Notes: generated from the sequence alone by a model not told the origin. Positions 31,137 through 41,112 are shown, counted from the first letter of the stretch. The stretch is 43,017 bases of DNA from Candidatus Altimarinota bacterium (GCA_014377305.1 JACMPW010000011.1:1-43017), one strand, 5' to 3'. A program made the numbers and translations.

Positions 31137-31637
31137 ATGTCAAAACTAAAAATCGAAACGGGAGATGATAATGAGATCCTTCGAAGTGCTTCTGACACTA
31201 TCAAACCAACAGAACTCAAGCAATATAGAGCACTCGCAGAGAGCATGATCAAGCATATCAAGAATCCAGATAATGGTGGTGTCGGTCTGGCAGCCCCTCA
31301 AGTCTGAGTAAATAAGAGGCTCATCGTCATATCACTGATGCGAACCTATGATGATGAGATGTATCGTACGATCGCTATGGTGAATCCTGAGATCATCGAA
31401 CACGCAGCAGAAAAGGTAAAATGAGAAGAAGGCTGTCTCTCGGTACCAGGCGAAACTGGTGATGTCGAGAGATGGGTATGGGTGAAGGTATCATTCATCG
31501 ATCCTGAGGGTCGTAAGTATGCGCTCCGTCTCGAGTCTCTCGCTGCTCGGATCGTACAGCATGAGATCGATCATCTCGATGGAATATTGTTCACTGATAT
31601 AGCAGAAAATATTCAACTCATCAACGATGCAGATTAG
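31137..31637 (+). CDS. def: Peptide deformylase
   Basis: Metallo-hydrolase that removes the formyl group from new proteins; 166 residues from ATG 31137. Motif 1 GGVGLAAPQVGV has its last Gly (residue 57) encoded by TGA at 31305-31307; motif 2 EGCLSVPG carries the metal-ligand Cys; motif 3 QHEIDHLDG carries the two His and the catalytic Glu. An upstream in-frame ATG at 31062 would add 25 residues that look unlike the family. It is divergent from murE with a gap of about 100 bases. Confidence 0.95.
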
Positions 31638-31710
31638 GGATAATATAACTTTCTTAGTGAATTAATTCTCCTTAGGGCATCTTTCGATCGAGTGTTCTTA
31701 GGAGAATCAA

Positions 31711-32172
31711 CTAGTACTTCCCTCCTTTTTCTACATTCGTGAGGAGCATCCGCTTATCCCCTGCATATCGCATATTCTCGAGAGCTTGAATCAGCTTCTC
31801 AAACATCTGAAATTGATTCACTGTATCAAAAATAAACGCATTCCCCTCGAATTTCATAGGGTCAAATTCAACAAATAATGGTGAGGCAGAGACTGGAACT
31901 ACTGGGACAACTCTATACTGAGCCAGATCTATAAGAGGAATAGTATCATCGAGTATATCAGTGATCCAGATATCAGCACCAGCGAGGCTCATGGTATCAA
32001 TACTTGTTATGAGAGTCACTCCGATTGCATCACATGCAGATTGCATAAATAGACCAATTGTCTTATCTTGAATATAGGAAAGTACAATAGATCGAGTCCC
32101 CTTTGGTAATCAGAGGTGACGTAGGAGATTAGCTCGGGACTCTTCCTTTTGATTTTTAGGATTAGTAGGCAT
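31711..32172 (-). CDS. Hypothetical protein, resembles a glycosyltransferase C-terminal half
   Basis: A 153-residue protein (MPTNPKNQKEESRANLLRHL...). Pattern elements such as AGADIWITDILDDTIPLIDLA (a nucleotide-sugar-binding-like turn), KFEGNAFIFDTVNQFQMFEKLIQALENM and the final RMLLTNVEK recall the donor-binding half of GT-B glycosyltransferases (GNAF.F......F..L..AL). It lacks a whole acceptor domain, so it may be a regulatory remnant or a small specialised protein. One TGA (32112-32114, RHL-G-LPKG) encodes Gly. It is convergent with def; an imperfect ATTCTCCT / AGGAGAAT inverted repeat lies at 31664-31707 between them. Confidence 0.65.
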
Positions 32173-32317
32173 ATTTATTTTTGTCTCAGAGGTATTACAG
32201 ATACTCTAGCATACTCTCAGATAAAAAGCTAAAAAACAATATTGACTATTTATTGTAAATTATTTTTAATATAAAAATAGATTGGATTTTTTGGATTTTT
32301 TGGATATAACTGGGTGC

Positions 32318-33346
32318 ATGAATACTTTTTGGTCAGATCTCGCTTCTCATGGACCTATTGCTGCTCTCGCTCCTATGGATGGCTACTGTGATAGTCCGTA
32401 TCGCCAGATCGTAAAAAAAATTGCCCCAAACACAGTAGTATTTTCAGAATTTTATTCGGCCGATGGGCTTGTACACTCAAAGGAGCTCCAGAGACGAGCC
32501 CTCACACATGATACGAGCGAATATCCACTTATCATCCAGATATTCGGCAAGGATCCTGCTATGTTCGCCGAAGCTGCGAAAATCATAGAATGATATGGCA
32601 TCACAGGGATAGATATCAATATGTGATGTCCTGCAAAAAAAGTTGTCAAAAGTGGACATGGATCATCTCTAATGATCAATCGTGATACTGCATTCCAGAT
32701 CGTTGAGCAGATGAGCAAAGCAGTAAAGATACCAATATCCGTGAAAACGCGACTCGGCTGGGAAAATCCAGATCTCTTAGTTGACTTCGTGAAATGACTA
32801 GAAAATGCGGGAGCGAGCCTCATATCTGTACATGGTCGTACCTATAAGCAAGCATTCACAGGTCGAGCTGATTTTGCAGGCATATACGAGCTCAAACAGC
32901 ACATCAACATACCAGTGATATGCAACGGTGATATCACAAGTTATGAAGATGGCGTAATGAAGATGATACATCCTACTGGACTCAAAAATTTGGATGGATT
33001 TATGATAGGAAGATCAAGTTTCGGTAATCCTTGGTGTTTTCTTCCTGGCAACTACGAGCCCACTCTCGATGAGATACTCGTGACAATGAGAGGCCATGGA
33101 GAGTTACTCTGGAAAGTAAAATGACGCCATGGTATGATGGAAGCTCGCAAGCATCTCGTACAATACCTCCATGGATTCCCAGGAGTCAAACAATACCGTA
33201 CATCACTCGTACATGTCGAATCAGCAGATGATATATATACTGTTATCGATGACATTCGAAGAGACCATGCATCTCTCTTAGAAGAAAAAATCTCTGGAAA
33301 TAGTCCTGAGAGCCTTCTCGCAGTATGGGATTGTACTGTTGACTAA
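32318..33346 (+). CDS. dus: tRNA-dihydrouridine synthase
   Basis: FMN enzyme of 342 residues that reduces uridines in the tRNA D-loop. It shows LAPMDGYCDSPYRQIV, QIFGKDPAMF, then DINMGCPAKKVVKSGHGSSLM with the catalytic Cys, SVKTRLGW, SVHGRTYKQAFTGRADF, VICNGDI and GFMIGRSSFGNPW, all in normal order. Several TGA codons encode Gly, one of them in INM-G-CPAKK beside the catalytic Cys. Its TAA stop shares four bases (CTAA) with the stop of the pilin-like gene on the other strand. The subclass (DusA/B/C) is not settled. Confidence 0.94.
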
Positions 33347-33933
33347 TCCTCGATAGCCTTGCGTATTTCTACAATACCCGAAACACGATCTATGATCACT
33401 GATTGTTCAAAATCACCATACCCAAGAGTGACTTTCAACAGACGAATAGGATATGGTGATGCTGGGATAGAGGAGAGGGAGACATCTGAGTTCGAACTGA
33501 TAGTGATGGATGCATTCGTAGCGCCACTGATATCCCAGTTGAGTGCCCCAGGGACCATCACGCCAGATGATGCTGCTATATTGGTAATCTTATAGAGGGG
33601 GTCTCTATCAAAAAATGGGGTCACGAGTCGAGTCTCAGTACCAGTACTCGTAGTATTATAGATATAATTCGTAACAACTCCCGTAGAGGTGATATCAATA
33701 CTCCTCTGAGTAGTAACAACGAGTATTGCCCCCGATGCTACTCATCGTCCAATGATCATATTATTGCGTGCTGTACGTATCTGGTCATATACCGTATTGA
33801 CGAGTCGCTCTGTACGAGTTTGATTGATACGAGGATCTCGTGTCATATAGCTCGTCATCACAAAAAATAATCCAATCAGTACAAGTACAATTATTATTTC
33901 GAATAATGTGAACCCTTTTTTAGTATAAATCAT
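33343..33933 (-). CDS. Type IV pilin-like protein (prepilin N-terminus)
   Basis: A 196-residue secreted subunit. MIYTKKGFTLFEIIIVLVLIGLF is a class III prepilin signal: short basic leader, cleavage between Gly7 and Phe8, Glu at +5 (FTLFE), then the hydrophobic assembly helix. The C-terminal part is Ser/Thr/Ile-rich beta structure (SGAILVVTTQRSIDITSTG, DREPLYKI-type turns). One TGA (33742-33744) encodes Gly. It lies far from pilB/pilC (about 17 kb) and directly downstream of the polysaccharide genes, 40 bases after the glycosyltransferase stop. It could be a minor or major pilin or a pseudopilin. Confidence 0.82.
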
Positions 33934-33973
33934 GGAAAAATGATACGATTTTGCGAACAAGAGTCAATCGTTA

Positions 33974-35083
33974 TTACTTGACAGGCTTGGAGTTTTGGCT
34001 TGTATGAGGAAATACTATAATTGTTTGAGTAGTATAACATCTGAAGTATGACTCCATCCAAACAGAAGGGATAATATGTGTTATCTTATCCGAATTGAGA
34101 CAATACCAAATAGAAGAAATAGAAAACCATTTAGATATCAGTGCAAGAACTGTAAAAATATGTATAGAGCCATGAGATATCCAATCTCCAATTGATGGAG
34201 TGAGAGGAATATCTCACTCACTATAGATCCGAGATGGGTATGGTGTTATCAGTCCGAGATCGTGATGAGTTATGTATTTGCGTCAATGGTAATGAGATAT
34301 GGCTCTCACTCCATATGGTCATATATATCTCAGTACTCCTTGCATCCAGATGAGATCTGGTTTATACTGTTTTATTTTTTTATCTAGCAAAATTCCTCTC
34401 CAGAATGCAAATGGACTCAGGCACATAAGCCATATACGCATCATCCGGGTCGCATGTCATGCATATCCATATATATCTACCTCTTTGCCTATACTTCTCA
34501 ATGCAAGAGTGATATCCGATAGATATTGCTCTGCTCAACCGACAATACTCGTATAATCAGATATCAAGAGTATACGATCGATACCATCTGTGAGCACCGA
34601 GAGCTGCTCTATCCATATATCATAACTCAACGATGATACATCCTGAAGTGGGAATACTCAAGTATCGAGGATATGAAAAAATGAATCTACAGGATTTTCA
34701 CGATCGAGTATCAGCGATGGGTGAATAAACCTGCTGAGTCCACCACGAGCAAATCAACATACTGGTACTCATCTCTCGAGAGTATCGAGTGCTACAAGCC
34801 CGAATGTTTCGAGAAATAACGACGGCATGAGCACAAGATCTGTCATATCGAGTACTACATCGATTTTCTGCCGATCGACATGACCATATATATTTATATC
34901 TGACTTTTCATACTTTTCTAACTCTCTGAATTGTTCCATATATATGCCATCTCCACAGATATGCCATACGATATTATATCCTCTTTCTCGTCCTTTTTTG
35001 ATACAATCTATAACCAGACAAATTCCCTTCTCTGGAACGAGTCGTCCAATATAGGTGATGTGGATAGCATTATTTTTTGACAT
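33974..35083 (-). CDS. GT-B glycosyltransferase with domains in reversed order (C-domain first)
   Basis: A 369-residue protein in one continuous code-25 frame. Residues 1-150 look like the donor-binding C-terminal domain of GT4 enzymes: ITYIGRLVPEKG, ICGDGIYMEQF, NIYGHVDRQ, LVLMPSLFLETFGLVALD, ERGVPVCGFARGGL. Residues about 172-369 look like an N-terminal acceptor domain: DRILLISDYTSIVGGAEQYL (with the GGAE of GT4 N-domains), LRSIGKEVDIYGY, YKPDLIWMQGV, HHDLGLITPYP and finally HIIPSVWMESYF. Normal GT4 enzymes have the opposite order, so this appears to be a circular permutation. More than a dozen TGA codons encode Gly or the frame would not exist. ATG 35083 overlaps the end of the Wzy-like gene by 14 bases. 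Predicted role: adding a sugar to surface glycan. Confidence 0.78.
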
Positions 35084-36401
35084 TATAATTGGAATGAGCG
35101 ACGATGAGTCCTACGAGAAGAAATAGTGAAAGTGATATAACACTCGACTCAAATGTATGGAGAAACAAATTCATAATTCCAACTCCAGCAAAGAGTCCAC
35201 CAAGAATAGGATGAATACGTATCAGTGATATAAAGAGAGAGAGCATAATAAGGAGGAAAAGTATCCCTCATATATATCCTCACTCTATAAACTGCTGAAT
35301 ATACCAACTCTCTGGGATATAATATCTATCGAGTTCTGCTGTCTTAGTACTATCTGTACCGGAGAGACGATTGACATATCGATATGCTGGTCCTGCACTC
35401 CCGAGTCACTGACCAAGTGGATGCTCTATGGTACGATGTATGCCATTCAGCATACGCTCTGAGTGTCAGGCTGTCGATCAGGCTCTTCCTACGATAGCCA
35501 TAGCTCTCCCAGAGTAGAGTACTGCTATAGAGCCGAGAATCAGAGTCAGCATGATAAATACAGATATGAGTTGCATTCGATATAGTCGCCAAAGAGATCA
35601 GAGACTGAGAACTAGTACGACTGTATAGGCAAATATGAGTCCTATGATTGCACTACGAGAATAAGTATAGAATACCATACCAAATAATCCCATAAGTACT
35701 ATACCAATAGCAAAATACCACTTCGGACGAAACCTAAAAAAGTATGCGAATATACCACTAAATATAATCAGAAATGCTCACATTGTATTGGGTCAATCGA
35801 GGAGTCATTGGAATCTCCGGACATTGGCTCCATCTATCCCATGAAATATAGGTGGTGCTCCACCAAAGTCCCAAGCTGATGGATTACCAGAATAACCAAA
35901 ATAGAGAAGGAGATCTTCATGAAGTGGCCACTTGAGGAGCCCACTGATAAAGAGCATAGATCCAGATGAGAAGAGAAAAATACGCAGATAGTATGAAAGT
36001 GGCTGTGCAAGCAACCTATATCAGTGGTATGCTATGAGATATGTCAGGAGGAATGCAAAATCATATCGTCCACCAAATATAAGTCCACGGATACCAGTTG
36101 TAGAGAGTGTCACAATAGATAGAACGACTATATATACGAATATTAGATAATCAAGACGAGTCAGTATAATAGTATATTTTTTATCAGTAAGATAACTACG
36201 AATATACGTATATATGAGTGAAAGCCCTGCGATCAGAAGGATGATCTCCTTGATAAATGAAGTTCCAGGTAAGCCAAGACGATAAGTGAAAAATACTGAT
36301 ACAAAAGAAGAAAATGGGATGAATACCAATAGAAATCGAATCGAGAGATCAAAAATAGAAATCCGAGAGAGAGAATGAGAGATACGAGATATGAGAGTCA
36401 T
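35070..36401 (-). CDS. O-antigen ligase / Wzy-like polymerase family membrane protein
   Basis: A 443-residue polytopic protein with about ten membrane segments. The Wzy_C-type region includes FYTYSRSAIIGLIFAYTVVLV and, after an extracellular loop, HPLGQGLGSAGPAYRY and ESWYIQQFIEGGYIGGILFLL, the pattern seen in WaaL/Wzy proteins (G.GLG...........E.G..G). It would polymerise or ligate a surface polysaccharide or glycoprotein glycan at the outer face of the membrane. Many TGA codons encode Gly, including those in GQGLGS and in EGGYIGG. It overlaps the start of the permuted glycosyltransferase, so the two are coupled. Confidence 0.82.
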
Positions 36402-36418
36402 AGAAAATGGAAAAAAGT

Positions 36419-36447
36419 CTTGCGAATAATAATGATATATATAGAAT
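36419..36447 (+). promoter_or_regulatory. Predicted promoter of ferredoxin gene
   Basis: CTTGCG (36419-36424) and TAGAAT (36442-36447), spacer 17; the transcript would begin near 36454, which favours ATG 36475 over the in-frame ATG 36448. Confidence 0.5.
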
Positions 36448-36474
36448 ATGCAAGCAATAACCTATTATATTCCT

Positions 36475-36750
36475 ATGCTATCGGATAATCAAGTCTCCAG
36501 TCTCAAATGAATTCTACGAAAACCCCATGTTAACTCCACTTGTATAGGATGTAGTGCTTGTACAGCAATCTCTGGAGATGTATTTGTATTCGACGATGAC
36601 GGACTCTCTTGCGTCCAGTCACTGACAAACTATGAGAACCGTGATGTCGATGACTCTATCGCTGCTTGTCCGGTCAACGCAATCAGCTGGCAAGAGACCA
36701 ATAGCGATGGCTCATACAAAGACGGCATAGTTGAACATATCGATGTATAA
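36475..36750 (+). CDS. Single-cluster 4Fe-4S ferredoxin
   Basis: A 91-residue electron carrier. HVNSTCIGCSACTAISGDVF gives CxxCxxC, and SIAACPVNAISW supplies the fourth Cys followed by Pro, the mark of monocluster ferredoxins. The rest is acidic, as usual. The frame contains one TGA (36508-36510, SSLK-G-ILRK), which hid its N-terminus. It stands alone on the plus strand between polysaccharide and division genes. The partner enzyme is not obvious; the radical SAM enzyme MiaB of this window would need an electron donor. Confidence 0.88.
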
Positions 36751-36810
36751 AAATCTCCCAATCTCCAAAAATAATTCTAACAAAAAAATTAGAAGTTTTT
36801 GAGGAATTTT

Positions 36811-38028
36811 TTAATACGTGACTCTTCTTTTAGCTTGTAGTATCTCGGATAGATTCTGTGGCTTGTACTCCATATGTCGAGATATAGAAAGGAGTATTCA
36901 TACGCCGATCATGAGAGCAAATAGCGATGATCATCCATAGCTGACGAATGGGAGTGTTACACCAGTGAGTGGTACAATATTGAGATTGACTCAGATGTTG
37001 ATCGACGCTTGAACCAGTATCCATATGGTGATACCAAGAGCGAGATAGCGAGCAAATGGATCCTTCACTGATCTCGCAATGAGAAATCAGCGATGAGTGA
37101 TCATCAGATACATCCCAATCAATATGATTGCACCGAGAAATCCAAGCTCTTCAACGATCACTGAAAAAATAAAGTCTCATTGTACTTCAGGGAGATATCC
37201 GAACTTCTGGATAGACTTACCGAAACCGAGTCAGAAAAATCCACCAGATCCAATCGCAATGAGTCCTTGTTTCATCTGATAATCCTTGTCATCCCGATTA
37301 TTTGTCTCAACTATCGAGTGGCTACTACGGAAAAAGTTATCAATACGCTGCGAAATATATCCCACTCCAGTACTCGGTGCTACCTTGCCAATACCATAAA
37401 CCACGGTTGCCCCGATGAACGCTATGACTATAGCAGCTATGATGTATCTCAGATTCCCTCATCCAACAAAGTAGAGAGCAATAGTCACAGGTGCTAGGAT
37501 CAGTATAGACCCAAAATCAGGCTGAAATATCAGGAGGATAAAAACGAGTCCAACATATACAAAGTATGGAATAAATCCCATGTAAGTATCAGCGATCATG
37601 GCTCGCCTTTTTTTCAGGAAGTATGCGAGCATGATGAGGAGTCCTATCTTCATGAACTCAACTGGTTGGAGCGACGGGAGTCATGGGAGATCGATCCATC
37701 ACTTGGCACCATTATACTCAGTACCGATGATGAATACCATAGAAAGAAATACGAGACTCAGAATAAATATATGACGAGCATATTTTTCGAAAAAGTGATA
37801 GGGGATTTTGGAACAGATAACCATGATAAGTATACCCATACCAACGTTGAACATAGTACGTAGTAGGTAGAAATAGTTCTGTGTTTCGCCGAGATTCCCC
37901 AGTGTAACCATACGAGATGTAACCTTGAACGATGAATATACACTCACAGAGCTGATCATCACCATCCCGAATATGACGAGAGCAAGTATGAGGAAAACGA
38001 GAGTGGTATCGATACTTTTTTTCTGCAT
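36811..38028 (-). CDS. ftsW: SEDS-family peptidoglycan polymerase, FtsW/SpoVE-like
   Basis: Membrane glycosyltransferase of 405 residues that polymerises lipid II. Ten or so membrane segments; LPGLPSLQPVEFMKIGLLIML, LIFQPDFGSILIL (the catalytic Asp region), [32 protein letters not shown] (FtsW-type loop; quoted in part) and VPLTGVTLPFVSYGGSSL. The YLPE...DFIFSVI..E and PLTGVTLPF motifs favour FtsW/SpoVE over RodA, but both are close. TGA codons encode Gly at 37699-37701, 37459-37461 and in VSYG-G-SSL. It is downstream of the LPXTG-protein terminator, and no cognate PBP2/3 gene is seen. Confidence 0.9.
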
Positions 38029-38045
38029 TGAGGTAAAAATAATGT

Positions 38046-38070
38046 CAAAAAAACCGAGAATATTCTCGGT
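38046..38070 (-). terminator. Terminator after LPXTG protein gene
   Basis: Perfect palindrome ACCGAGAATATTCTCGGT (38053-38070) followed on the minus strand by a T-tract. A second small hairpin AGAGAGC/GCTCTCT (38081-38097) surrounds the gene's TAG stop. Confidence 0.85.
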
Positions 38071-38086
38071 TGTTAAGTGAAGAGAG

Positions 38087-38746
38087 CTATGCTCTCTTGC
38101 GAACGAAAAGGAGTGCGAATGCTGATATGGCAGCAAGGATAATGAGGAGAGTAGTCGGTGTTCCTGTTGCTGGGAGTGCCTCTGTATCAGATGGTTTGGT
38201 CATAGATCCAGATGCTGATCCTGATTGTGTTGTAGTAGGTTTCGTCATAGATCCAGATGCTGCGATCACAGCGTTTGGATTGGACGGAGCATTGAGTGAT
38301 GCCCCCTTGAGAGTGACTGGAACTGAGAATTCTCGGATAGAGTCGATACCAGCCTTGATCGTCATCTCAGTAGTCGAGAGAGCTGATGTGATCGTGAGGA
38401 CATATGATGCACCTGCCGTGAGAGCCGTAGATGTCTTGATCATAGCAAGACGAGGAGTAGTTGATCCTGTGATAGATGCGATACGTACACTCTCGTTGGT
38501 TGCCTGATCGATGATACGGACTCGGAGTGAGTCGATCTGGATAGCCTGGTTGAACTCGAGACCTACTGTCATAGCATCAGTGACTGATACTGTCGAGAGG
38601 AGGAGTGGAATCTCAGCTGACTGAGTTGTCACTGCTGGAGCAGTAGTAGTTGTACCGGTTGTAGTCGTGCCAGTTGTTGCTGCAGATACTGTCGAAACAA
38701 ATACGAGAGAGACTGCTACGAGAGCGATGAGAGGAGATCGTGTCAT
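38087..38746 (-). CDS. LPXTG-type cell-surface protein
   Basis: A 219-residue secreted protein. It has a signal peptide (MTRSPLIALVAVSLVFVSTVSA, cut near residue 22), a Thr/Gly/Ala-rich linker (TTGTTTTGTTTTAPAVTTQ), a beta-rich domain of about 100 residues and a repeated SGSMTKP segment. The C-terminus is a classic sorting signal: LPATG, a hydrophobic helix (TLLIILAAISAFALLFV) and RKRA. This predicts anchoring by a sortase, which is not in the window. Start ATG 38746 is chosen because upstream in-frame sequence has no signal character and contains the promoter. No TGA codon. Probably involved in contact with host cells or surfaces. Confidence 0.88.
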   Translation of the reverse strand: MTRSPLIALVAVSLVFVSTVSAATTGTTTTGTTTTAPAVTTQSAEIPLLLSTVSVTDAMTVGLEFNQAIQIDSLRVRIIDQATNESVRIASITGSTTPRLAMIKTSTALTAGASYVLTITSALSTTEMTIKAGIDSIREFSVPVTLKGASLNAPSNPNAVIAASGSMTKPTTTQSGSASGSMTKPSDTEALPATGTPTTLLIILAAISAFALLFVRKRA

Positions 38747-38780
38747 AGATACAAAAGTATAGAAAATAAAAACTAGAATC

Positions 38781-38809
38781 AGTGTAGCAAAAAGGATAAG
38801 AAAGGCAAG
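38781..38809 (-). promoter_or_regulatory. Predicted promoter of LPXTG protein gene
   Basis: On the minus strand, CTTGCC (38809-38804) and TACACT (38786-38781), spacer 17; 35 bases ahead of ATG 38746. Confidence 0.6.
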
Positions 38810-38842
38810 AGAAAGGCGGTACTCTGGATGATATTTTGTATT

Positions 38843-38882
38843 TACAGAATTAATATAGTATGTGATATACAATATTAATTCT
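38843..38882. repeat. A+T-rich inverted repeat after trpS
   Basis: CAGAATTAATAT and ATATTAATTCTG form a perfect 12-bp inverted repeat about 14 bases apart, 25-65 bases downstream of the trpS stop. It has no T-tract; it could be a 3'-end RNA hairpin or an operator. Confidence 0.5.
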
Positions 38883-38907
38883 GAAATCAGAATATATAAT
38901 CTCATCT

Positions 38908-40038
38908 TTAGTTCACTCCCACCACCTCCTTCACTACCCCCATCTTCTCCTCCAGTCTCGCATTCATGATATGAGCTCACTCTGCGAGCTTAGCCTCGAC
39001 GAATGCAGGGTTTTGTAGGAGTTTTTCTCTCGCTTCACGATATGGACGGAGATACTCAGTGAGGACTGAGAGAAGCTCAGTTTTGGCATGACCATAACCG
39101 AATCCGATATTCTCTGACTCATATTTGACCCTGAGTGCAACAGTCTGTTCTGGTGTAGCGAATACACGATAGAGGTTATATATGTTACATTCGTCAGGAT
39201 TTTTTTTCTTCTCATCGACTCACTCAGAACCTGAGACAATCGACATGACTCGCTTTTTCAGGATTTTTTCATCATCGAATATCCCGATGAAGTTGTCATA
39301 GCTCTTGCTCATCTTGCGACCGTCGATACCAGGGAGGGCCGCAACCGCCTCATCGATGATCGCCTCAGGTTCGCGGAAGACCTCTTGTCCGTAGGTCTTG
39401 TTGAATGCTCTCACGATATCTCGTGTCATCTCCAGATGCTGGATCTGATCCTTGCCCACTGGTACCGCCTCGCAGTCATATCCGATGATATCTGCCGCCA
39501 TGAGTATCGGGTAGTTAAATACTCACATGTTGAGATTCTCACTAAAATCCTCCGCAAGTTTTTGTATAATGATAGTTCTTTCATGTATACTCTTATCTAT
39601 AGATTCAAGTACCTCCTTGGTTAGAAAGTTTGATTCTGAAAATGCGTCATGTTTTCATTTCAAGTAATTCAAATCAGCAATAGCCTGTTCTCGTTTTTGT
39701 TGAAAATCCTTAAATGAATGCGCTCTATTCATGAGTGAGTATGGTGTCACATTCGTGAGGATCCACATGAGCTCGGTGATCCCTCGGATATCCGACTGAC
39801 GGAATATCGTGATCGGAGTATCGACTCCATAGATCGCGAGGTACTCGATAGCGACCTCCAGAGTCTGTTCTCTGAGAGTTTTTCCGTCCTTTACGCTCGT
39901 GAGTGAGTGGAGATCCGCGATGAATATAGCAGCATCGTTGCCCACCGCCGTCCGCCCAAAAGGGAGAACAGCACCCATGAGGTTGCCGAGATGCATAGAT
40001 GAGCCGGTGGATTTGACACCGGTGATGATTTTTTTCAT
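38908..40038 (-). CDS. trpS: Tryptophan--tRNA ligase
   Basis: Class I aminoacyl-tRNA synthetase of 376 residues. [20 protein letters not shown] gives the HxGN form of the HIGH signature; IFRQSDI and [23 protein letters not shown]-type text (in two stretches) form the tryptophan pocket; [18 protein letters not shown] contains KMSKS. The C-terminal helices are complete ([17 protein letters not shown]). TGA codons encode Gly (39655-39657, 39220-39222 and one near the C-terminus). A TATAAT promoter precedes it. The window's other Trp-linked element (leader 41113-41172) lies one gene upstream. Confidence 0.95.
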
Positions 40039-40142
40039 AATTCAAGTGGAGTGAGAGAATAAGACAAAACAAAGTGGAGTTTTGATTCACGAACGGAATG
40101 CAGAATTAAGAGACCGAAAGGATCATAGGTATGTTTATGGGG

Positions 40143-40171
40143 ATTATATGGGAAAAATGAAATTTTCCAAG
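40143..40171 (-). promoter_or_regulatory. Predicted promoter of trpS
   Basis: Minus-strand CTTGGA (40171-40166) and TATAAT (40148-40143), spacer 17, about 105 bases before the trpS start. Confidence 0.55.
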
Positions 40172-40175
40172 AAAA

Positions 40176-41033
40176 CTATGGTCTATATGAGGCTCCGATA
40201 TAGAGATTGGTATCTACGAGTCTCTTTCCGAGTACTCAGATTTGATAGAGAGTATTCATCGGAGAGCATGCCTCGACATTGAGATAGATACTATTCTCCT
40301 CAGTGCGAGCCACATAGGCGGACTCAGCGAGATAGTCTCGACATATCCCATAGGCTCATCCCGGTCCGAACGATTGTGATAGTATAGCATATTGATTGCG
40401 GAATTGAGCAAAGTCGATCCCATAGCTCTGAAATAATCTATCTATCATATCCTGAGTCGGTGGCTCATCTCTCGAGATCTGTGTGATGGGGACTCATACC
40501 TCGGTAAATGTCTGAATAGTTCACTCTGGATCGATCTGTCGCTCTATAGCCTTTGCAAATATCTGTCGCATAGACTCGATATCTCGAGCGAATCATGTCA
40601 TATCATATCCAGGATCTGTGATAGATACTCACCGATCTGCGAGGAGAAATATAGGACGGAGTGGAGGATATTTTTTGAGAATAGAGAATATGATGGCATA
40701 ACTCTGAAATTTTTTCTGTGCACGCATCGGGATATCTGAGAAACTCTCAAAATCACCAGAAATCCCTCATTTCTCATCATAGAGTGGACAGAGAAAGGCT
40801 TTGACTAATATAGGATCATTGGTTGATCTTGCGAGCTTGAGGATATCGATGAATTTTTTATTGGTAGCTACTCCTATATTTGAGATTGGATTTGCCTTAT
40901 TTCATATAACTCACTGGAAGTCTATACGGATGCTATCGATAATAGTACTCAGAGTTTTCTCAGTACGGATGAGTAGAATTGCTGGAATTTTTTGTTCGAT
41001 ATCTCGATCGATACGGATGATACGATTTGTCAT
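40176..41033 (-). CDS. Hypothetical protein visible only under code 25
   Basis: A 285-residue soluble protein from ATG 41033 (MTNRIIRIDRDIEQKIPAIL). Under the standard code it is shattered by about ten TGA codons. Segments include SNIGVATNKKFIDILKLA, YPPLRPIFLLADRGVSIT, DEPPTQDMIDRLFQSYGIDF, LSQSFGPGGAYGICRDYLAE, and a C-terminus NVEACSPMNTLYQIGVLGK. I recognise no family. No TAA or TAG occurs over 285 codons and codon use matches neighbours, so it is very likely real. It is preceded by a terminator-like hairpin 17 bases before its ATG and by a Trp-containing short frame; trpS follows 137 bases downstream. Confidence 0.75.
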
Positions 41034-41049
41034 AGGTATAAAAATATAG

Positions 41050-41080
41050 TAAAATAAAATCCGCCTATAGTGGCGGATGG
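41050..41080 (-). terminator. Hairpin with T-tract directly before the hypothetical gene (possible attenuator)
   Basis: ATCCGCC / GGCGGAT stem (41078-41072 with 41065-41059 on the minus strand), then a T-rich tail reading into the following gene. It ends 17 bases before ATG 41033. The 5' arm CCGCCA can alternatively pair with TGGCGG at 41121-41116, the last two codons of the upstream short frame. Confidence 0.55.
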
Positions 41081-41112
41081 AGCTGATTTTGTGAAAATAT
41101 CACAGAAAAATA

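Noticed and set aside
38747-38980. N-terminal extension of the LPXTG protein up to 38980
   Set aside because: It overlaps the trpS 3' end and contains the predicted promoter; the signal peptide begins at 38746.
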